Below, in pieces: positions 59,556 to 64,000 of a stretch of DNA of 64,000 nucleotides. The stretch lies in contig JAJXUE010000003.1 in assembly GCA_021783135.1 (NCBI GenBank), forward strand, positions 1 to 64,000, read 5' to 3'. The position numbers and the translations under genes are program-made. Each line of letters opens with the position of its first letter. The stretch's first letter is position 1. Below the pieces are notes generated by a model. That model saw only the letters and a list, made by a program, of their open reading frames with translations, made no database searches and was not told the origin of the DNA. This DNA comes from Bacillota bacterium (GTDB lineage Bacteria; Bacillota; Desulfitobacteriia; Desulfitobacteriales; JAJXUE01).

Positions 59556-60839
59556 ATGAGCTCAAATATTGTTTACACAAATGCGCAAGATTGGCAAAGT
59601 GAGGTGCTGGGGTCGCACCTGCCGGTGATCGTCGACTTTTATTCTGAAGAGTGTTCACCGTGCGCAGCTTTGGCTCCTATTTTTGAGAAGCTTGCGGAAA
59701 AATACAGTAATCAAATGAAATTCGTCAAGATCCTGCGCCAACAAAACCGCGAACTAGCGCTAAGCCTGAATGTAAAAAGCAGCCCGACTGTTTTGTTCTT
59801 TAATCAAGGACAGGAGGTGGGTGATCGGTTTAACGGGTATATCAGAAAGCCAGATTTGCGGCAAGCGCTAGAGAACGTTTTGAACATCACACCGGATGAT
59901 GTCACCCTGGAGAAGGTCAAAGCTGATGTGCTGATTTTAGGTGGCGGTCCTGCCGGTCTGTCGGCTGCTATTTATGCGGCTAGGGCTAGACTAAAGACAA
60001 TTATTGTTGACGAAGGGGTTCCGGGTGGTCAGGCAGCAACCACCTGGGAAATTGCTAACTATCCAGGCACAGCCGGCACCATCAGCGGTAAGGAACTTAT
60101 GGATAATATGCTGACCCAAGCCAAGTCTTTCGGCACCCAAGTTGATGATTTAAAAGAAGTAAGCAGGGTTGAGCTAAAGGGCGACCTTAAAGTAATCACC
60201 ACTGAAGATACAGAATATGCCGCTCCGGTATTGATTATAGCCACGGGTTCCGAGTCGCGGCGCTTACCGGTTGATGGTGAAGCAGATTTTAGAGGAATGG
60301 GCATTCACTACTGTGCCACATGTGACGGAGCTAATTATCAAGATGCCAAAGTAATTGTCGTGGGTGGGGGCAATTCGGCAGTAGAAGAGGCTGTTTTTCT
60401 CACTAAATTTGCGTCACATGTTACCATCGTGCATCAGTTTGATAATTTCCAGGCCTCCAAGACAGCACAAGAGCAGGCCTTGCATAATCCAAAAATTGAT
60501 GTGGTCTGGGACAGTGAGCCGCGTGCAATTTTAGGCGATAAGGAATTGACCGGTATTCGCGTGGAGAATATCAAGACGGGCGAATTTAAAGATATAGCAG
60601 CAAACGGTGTTTTTGTGTACATCGGGATGCAGACGCGTACGAATTTGTTTGAAGGTCAGATAAAAACCAACCAATGGGGCTATGTAGAAGTGGATGAAGA
60701 GCTTAAAACAAATATCCCCGGGGTGTATGCGGCAGGAGATATTCGTTCCAAACAGATTCGCCAAGTTGTTACCGCCGCCAGCGATGGCGCCATTGCAGGT
60801 ATTAACGCCGAAAGATATTTTATGTTGCAGGAGAATTGA
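59556..60839 (+). CDS. Thioredoxin-thioredoxin reductase fusion
   Basis: 427 residues. An N-terminal thioredoxin domain (about 1-105) has the active site CSPC instead of CGPC. The C-terminal domain (about 120-427) is a thioredoxin-reductase-like flavoprotein with FAD motif 'LGGGPAGLSAAIYAARA', redox CATC and NAD(P) motif 'GGGNSAVEEA'. The NADPH-phosphate motif HRRxxFRA of classic reductases is 'HQFDNFQA' here, so all three Arg are lost. NADH or ferredoxin may be the donor. ATG 59556 behind TTGGAGTG. Confidence 0.88.
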   Translation: MSSNIVYTNAQDWQSEVLGSHLPVIVDFYSEECSPCAALAPIFEKLAEKYSNQMKFVKILRQQNRELALSLNVKSSPTVLFFNQGQEVGDRFNGYIRKPDLRQALENVLNITPDDVTLEKVKADVLILGGGPAGLSAAIYAARARLKTIIVDEGVPGGQAATTWEIANYPGTAGTISGKELMDNMLTQAKSFGTQVDDLKEVSRVELKGDLKVITTEDTEYAAPVLIIATGSESRRLPVDGEADFRGMGIHYCATCDGANYQDAKVIVVGGGNSAVEEAVFLTKFASHVTIVHQFDNFQASKTAQEQALHNPKIDVVWDSEPRAILGDKELTGIRVENIKTGEFKDIAANGVFVYIGMQTRTNLFEGQIKTNQWGYVEVDEELKTNIPGVYAAGDIRSKQIRQVVTAASDGAIAGINAERYFMLQEN

Positions 60840-60850
60840 GGAGTATTAGC

Positions 60851-61471
60851 ATGTCTGTGTTGAAGATTGTGCAGCGCTACAGCGCAGAAACAGAAACTGA
60901 CAATCTAAGCTGCGGTAATAATTTGGCCTTTGCCACCCTGGCAGCGGGCGATATTGTTATCGATTTAGGCTGTGGACGTGGTCGCGAGACAATCGCGGCG
61001 GCGCTGGCTGTTAACGCCGGGTATGCTTATGGTCTGGATATTACGCCACAGATGATCGAGGCTGCCGAAGCAGCCGCAGTTGAGCAAGGAATTGCAAATG
61101 TTAAGTTTAGTGTAGGATCGTTCGAACTTTTGCCTTATCCAGCCGACTTTGCCACGGTAATTATGAGTAATTGCGCAATTAACCATGTGCAAGACAAACA
61201 GAAGGTTTATAGCGAAATCTATCGTGTTTTACAAAATGGCGGCTACTTTATAGTATCCGATATCATGGCGCAACAAGCTCTGCCGCCCGAGATCACGTCC
61301 GACCCTGAGGCAGTAGCAGCGTGCTTTGGTGGCGCAATTCCAAGCGATATGTATTTTGCCGCAATCAGCAAAGCTGGGTTTGACGAAGTTGAGGTGCTGA
61401 AAGAGCGTCACTACGTCAAAAATGGCTACGGTCTGATAAGCCGTACTTTACGCGCCTATAAACAAGCATAG
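60851..61471 (+). CDS. ArsM-like SAM-dependent methyltransferase
   Basis: A 206-residue class I methyltransferase with SAM motif 'VIDLGCGRGRETIAAAL'. 'IMSNCAINHVQDKQKVYSEIYRVLQNGGYFIVSDIM' and the late 'AACFGGAIP' cover two of the conserved Cys of arsenite methyltransferases. A further Cys (NLSCGNN) precedes the SAM loop. It is shorter than most ArsM and may methylate arsenic, selenium or a peptide thiol. ATG 60851 behind GAGGAG; the frame overlaps the reductase stop if the upstream 60836 start is used. Confidence 0.75.
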   Translation: MSVLKIVQRYSAETETDNLSCGNNLAFATLAAGDIVIDLGCGRGRETIAAALAVNAGYAYGLDITPQMIEAAEAAAVEQGIANVKFSVGSFELLPYPADFATVIMSNCAINHVQDKQKVYSEIYRVLQNGGYFIVSDIMAQQALPPEITSDPEAVAACFGGAIPSDMYFAAISKAGFDEVEVLKERHYVKNGYGLISRTLRAYKQA

Positions 61472-61486
61472 AGAGGAGGTGAGTCC

Positions 61487-61606
61487 ATGCGTCCTGTCAC
61501 AAAAGCTAACTTAGGTCAAACTAAAATATGCTGCACGAGTGTTGCTTTAAAAGTAGCCCAGTGCTGCTCTAAATCGTCCAAAGTTGTTTCCGGCTGTCAC
61601 GATTAA
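61487..61606 (+). CDS. Cys-rich 39-residue peptide, candidate RiPP precursor
   Basis: A short gene missed by length cut-offs. GAGGAGGTGAG lies six bases before ATG 61487; the product ends with 'GCHD' before a TAA. It has five Cys as two CC pairs (IC-CT and QC-CS) and one near the C-terminus. The N-terminal dozen residues (VTKANLGQT) would serve as a leader. It sits directly before a radical SAM/SPASM enzyme, the classic precursor-maturase arrangement. The sequence is not similar to a precursor family I can name. Confidence 0.72.
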   Translation: MRPVTKANLGQTKICCTSVALKVAQCCSKSSKVVSGCHD

Positions 61607-61613
61607 TGGCTTT

Positions 61614-61640
61614 AAAGCGGCGGCCAATGGCTGCCGCTTT
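61614..61640 (+). promoter_or_regulatory. Hairpin between the peptide gene and its maturase
   Basis: AAAGCGGCGGCC (61614-61625) pairs with GGCTGCCGCTTT (61629-61640), a 12-bp stem with one G-U pair and an AAT loop. It has no T tract, so it is more likely to stabilise the peptide mRNA or reduce read-through into the maturase, giving more precursor than enzyme. Confidence 0.65.
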
Positions 61641-61664
61641 CCGGCAAAATATGGGGTGAGATGG

Positions 61665-63032
61665 TTGTATTACAGTAAATATAATTTAGTTCTACCATTA
61701 CAGGATTCTGTCTATAAGTATGCTGTGCTTAACTCCTTGAGTGGCGCCTTTGATCTAGCAACGGAAAAGGAGGGCGAGCTACTTTCGGCATATTCCCAGA
61801 CGCAAGAGGACACAAGTTCTGGGCTAAGCGCTTACCTTAAGGCTCGAGGCTATCTCTTCGAGTCTCAAGCGGAGGAAGATGCTTTGGTGGAGCGCAAATT
61901 TGCGGAGTTTCAGGATGTATTGCAAGAAAGTGCTCCGCAGGTTCTCTTAATTCCGACTTATAATTGTAATCTTGCTTGCGTCTATTGCTTCCAAAATGGT
62001 ATTAAGGATAAAACAGCTTTAATCACGCCGGATGTGGTGGATGCATTTTTTGCGATATTACCTGAAATTTATCCATTCCAAAAGCCTTTTATCACCCTTT
62101 TTGGTGGTGAACCATTGGTCTATTCGCCCAAACAAAGTGAGATAATTGCCTATATAGTGGACAAAGCAGCCGAACTTGATTATGAAATTGCCGCTGTAAC
62201 CAACGGCTACGACTTAGTGCAATACTTAGATGTATTAACTAAAGCCAAAGTCAGGGAAATTCAGGTCACAATTGACGGTCCGCAAAATCTACATGATGCC
62301 AGGCGTCACACCAAAAATGGTAAAGGAACCTTTGACCAGATCATGCAAGGCTTGACCGAGGCCATTAGCTTGGGTATCCCCATAAACTTACGCGCCGTTG
62401 TCGATAAAACCAATTTTGCAGGGCTGGTCGACCTGGCAAATGAATTAGAGCAACGCGGGTGGTTGGATTTACCGCCGGAAAAATTCAAGACCCAAATTGG
62501 TCGTAATTACGAGCTTTTTGAATGCTACGCTACACCAAAGCACCTGCTCGACCAAGTGGAACACTGGGCCAAGGTGGTTGAACTTAGCGAGCAGTATCCA
62601 GTACTGAAGAAGTTTCATCAACCGGAATTTAAAGGTATTAAGCATCTGGTACAAACAGGGGAGCTTTATCTGCCAACGTTTGACACCTGTCCGGCGTGCA
62701 AAACAGAGTGGGTTTTTGACCTTTATGGCCAAATTTATGGTTGTACAGCAAATACAGGCCGAGAAGAGTATAGCCTTGGCACTTTTTATCCGCAACTCCA
62801 GTTAAACAGCTCGGAAATAGGGGAATGGCAGAAACGCAACGTCCTAAATATTCCTGAATGCCGCGACTGTGACGTTAGTCTAATTTGCGGTGGAGGCTGT
62901 GGTGTTGTCGCTAAGGAGAAAAATGGCAGTGTATTATCACCTGATTGCCGCCCCATTAAAGGAATTCTGGAGCAGGGCTTAAAATATTTCCAATCCGATA
63001 TCTTGGCCATGCAGGAAACATCATCGTCATAG
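61665..63032 (+). CDS. Radical SAM/SPASM peptide maturase
   Basis: 455 residues. The radical SAM motif CNLACVYC is at about residue 104, and the C-terminal SPASM domain has Cys groups 'CPACKTEW', 'YGCTA', 'CRDCDVSLICGGGCG' and 'SPDCR', enough for two auxiliary 4Fe-4S clusters. An N-terminal region of about 90 residues resembles a recognition domain. TTG 61665 is used because GGGGTGAG lies before it; the frame extends to 61584 inside the peptide gene. Such enzymes form thioether or carbon-carbon bonds on ribosomal peptides; the preceding Cys-rich peptide is the probable substrate. Confidence 0.85.
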   Translation: MYYSKYNLVLPLQDSVYKYAVLNSLSGAFDLATEKEGELLSAYSQTQEDTSSGLSAYLKARGYLFESQAEEDALVERKFAEFQDVLQESAPQVLLIPTYNCNLACVYCFQNGIKDKTALITPDVVDAFFAILPEIYPFQKPFITLFGGEPLVYSPKQSEIIAYIVDKAAELDYEIAAVTNGYDLVQYLDVLTKAKVREIQVTIDGPQNLHDARRHTKNGKGTFDQIMQGLTEAISLGIPINLRAVVDKTNFAGLVDLANELEQRGWLDLPPEKFKTQIGRNYELFECYATPKHLLDQVEHWAKVVELSEQYPVLKKFHQPEFKGIKHLVQTGELYLPTFDTCPACKTEWVFDLYGQIYGCTANTGREEYSLGTFYPQLQLNSSEIGEWQKRNVLNIPECRDCDVSLICGGGCGVVAKEKNGSVLSPDCRPIKGILEQGLKYFQSDILAMQETSSS

Positions 63033-63045
63033 GGGAGGGAGCAAC

Positions 63046-63255
63046 ATGTCGGCATTCGTTCTCGACAAATTGTGTAAAGGTTGTCAAAGATGTGTTCGAG
63101 CCTGCCCTGAGGGTGCTATCAGCATGGCCTTAAGTTTGGCGGTGGTCGAGGCAAGCAAGTGTACGGAGTGTGAAACCTGTATGGAAGCCTGTATGCATGG
63201 GGCGATAACTCTGGTGCAAGATGTCAAGGAAGACCTTAAGGCAATCCAAGGATAA
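63046..63255 (+). CDS. Ferredoxin, 2[4Fe-4S]
   Basis: A 69-residue ferredoxin with two cluster motifs, CKGCQRCVRACP and CTECETCMEAC. 13 bases after the SPASM gene, so probably the electron donor for the radical SAM enzyme, or for the neighbouring thioredoxin reductase if that is ferredoxin-dependent (inference). Confidence 0.9.
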   Translation: MSAFVLDKLCKGCQRCVRACPEGAISMALSLAVVEASKCTECETCMEACMHGAITLVQDVKEDLKAIQG

Positions 63256-63282
63256 ACTGTTAATTATAAGGAGGTAGTTAAA

Positions 63283-63477
63283 TTGAGTGCACAAGCTAGT
63301 GAAGAACTCCATAGTCTACAAGAAGAGTTGGAAGACCTAATTGCGGAGCGCCAGTTTCAATTGGGACAGACAGGGGTGCATATTTCTGCGAAAAAAGTAA
63401 TTGCCTTACGTGAATATTATGACAAGGAAATCGGCGCTCTGGAACAGAAAATTAAAGCTCTGGAAGGAAACGCTTAG
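63283..63477 (+). CDS. Small Spo0E-like helical protein
   Basis: A 64-residue protein. 'HISAKKVIALREYYDKEIGALEQKI' resembles the Spo0E-family phosphatase helix, but the usual Ser-Gln-x-x-Asp is Arg-Glu-x-x-Asp here. The Ser is lost and the Asp kept. It may be a degenerate relative or an unrelated coiled-coil protein. TTG start behind AAGGAGGTAG; last gene before a terminator. Confidence 0.5.
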   Translation: MSAQASEELHSLQEELEDLIAERQFQLGQTGVHISAKKVIALREYYDKEIGALEQKIKALEGNA

Positions 63478-63521
63478 CTCTTGGTCTTATAAGGCGCGCT
63501 ACGGGTCAAGGCCCATAATAT

Positions 63522-63558
63522 AAGCCGGCATGGATTTATCATCCTGTCGGCCTTTTTT
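63522..63558 (+). terminator. Rho-independent terminator at the end of the radical SAM operon
   Basis: AAGCCGGCATGGAT (63522-63535) pairs with ATCATCCTGTCGGCCTT (63538-63554) with one bulge and G-U pairs, followed by a T run. Confidence 0.8.
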
Positions 63559-63679
63559 ATACTTTCTAATAGTACGTGGAAATGCGCGAGCAGAGGAAAC
63601 CGATTCGCGCTTTTCTTGTAGCCTGAGCGTAGAATTTACTCCAAATGGGTAAGACTATACGCGAAGGAGGGTTATGCCA

Positions 63680-64000
63680 TTGAAGCAACGATTAAGAGTT
63701 GAGAAAAGTTTTACAGAAAAAGAGGTTGGACAGGTTATTACCCAACGTAAGCAAGCAGTTAAGTCTGAAATGTCCGCCGGAAGTTTGATCTGGGTAGGTT
63801 TAGGGGGCATCATCGGGGCAGGGTTTTTTCTGGCATCGGGATTGGCAATTAAGCAAGCAGGACCCGGCGTAATCTTTGCCTATCTATTAGGCGGACTCTT
63901 GCTAGCCCAAGTTGCGGGTGCGCTGACAACGCTATCCGTGGATCACCCGGTGCGTGGCTCATTCCGGGTCTATGCTGAAGAGTTTATTGGGCCATACATG
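63680..64000 (+). CDS. APC-family amino-acid permease (partial, N-terminal part)
   Basis: The first 107 residues of a transporter that runs off the right edge. 'VGLGGIIGAGFFLASGLAIKQAGPGVIFAYLLGGLL' is the helix 1-2 signature of amino acid-polyamine-organocation permeases. TTG 63680 lies eight bases after AGGAGGG; ATG 63674 is only two bases from that site. The substrate is not known; it is separated from the preceding operon by a terminator. Confidence 0.85.
   Translation, partial: MKQRLRVEKSFTEKEVGQVITQRKQAVKSEMSAGSLIWVGLGGIIGAGFFLASGLAIKQAGPGVIFAYLLGGLLLAQVAGALTTLSVDHPVRGSFRVYAEEFIGPYM

Overview
The window looks like the chromosome of an anaerobic, spore-forming member of the Clostridia, most like the Peptococcaceae (Desulfosporosinus / Desulfitobacterium / Desulfotomaculum relatives). 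The evidence is the Firmicutes-type core block miaB - ricA-like - mutS - mutL - methyltransferase - miaA - hfq - typA, frequent GTG and TTG starts behind strong GGAGG sites, two CotS-type spore coat kinases, a CWB2 surface protein, anaerobic 2-oxoacid and hydrogen enzymes, and no aerobic respiratory genes. No rRNA, tRNA, CRISPR array or intact insertion sequence was seen. Genus-level placement is inference.

Layout. 1-7,300: a HEAT-repeat protein, a RocR-like sigma-54 activator, lysine 2,3-aminomutase behind a near-consensus -24/-12 promoter, a lone LarC, an acetyltransferase and a YitT membrane protein. 7,378-11,078 (minus): paaK-iorA-iorB for aryl-pyruvate oxidation. 11,391-16,800: a divergent ThyX, a 40-residue zinc-ribbon gene, a metallo-beta-lactamase-fold hydrolase, a DUF896 protein, three membrane genes and a LysM/G5/M23 cell-wall peptidase. 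16,960-24,105: MoxR/VWA pair, MFS, thioesterase, DegV, DacF, AI-2E-type exporter. 24,209-27,155: SNF2 helicase, TPR protein, DUF421 protein. 27,299-31,459: a Rieske-like protein followed by a membrane-bound [NiFe] uptake hydrogenase operon (small subunit, large subunit, cytochrome b, maturation protease). 31,526-35,829 (minus): mannose-1-phosphate guanylyltransferase, two CotS kinases and a glycosyltransferase, probably a spore-surface sugar cluster. 36,210-38,557: CWB2 protein and two small exported proteins. 38,634-49,515: glutaredoxin-like protein, then the tRNA modification / mismatch repair / hfq / typA block. 49,811-50,300: a toxin-antitoxin pair.

The most unusual part is 50,440-63,480. 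A sigma-A promoter with an overlapping CsoR/CstR-like palindrome precedes a respiratory sulfur- or selenium-oxyanion operon: triheme cytochrome c, two half-size YeeE/YedE transporters, a PsrA/PhsA-type molybdoenzyme with its Fe-S and NrfD subunits, a Rieske/cytochrome b6/subunit IV module, and a large multiheme cytochrome c. The second YeeE/YedE gene has an in-frame TGA exactly where the family has its conserved Cys-Pro-Gly cysteine. It is followed at the expected distance by a good bacterial SECIS hairpin, so I read it as a selenoprotein. A second promoter with a matching palindrome drives a thioredoxin / thioredoxin-reductase fusion that lacks the NADPH-phosphate arginines. Behind it come an ArsM-like methyltransferase, an unlisted 39-residue Cys-rich peptide, a radical SAM/SPASM maturase (a probable new RiPP pair), a ferredoxin and a small Spo0E-like protein. 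The shared palindromes suggest that one persulfide-, copper- or selenide-sensing repressor, not in this window, co-regulates both blocks.

The window opens inside the end of a membrane-protein gene and closes inside an APC-type amino-acid permease.
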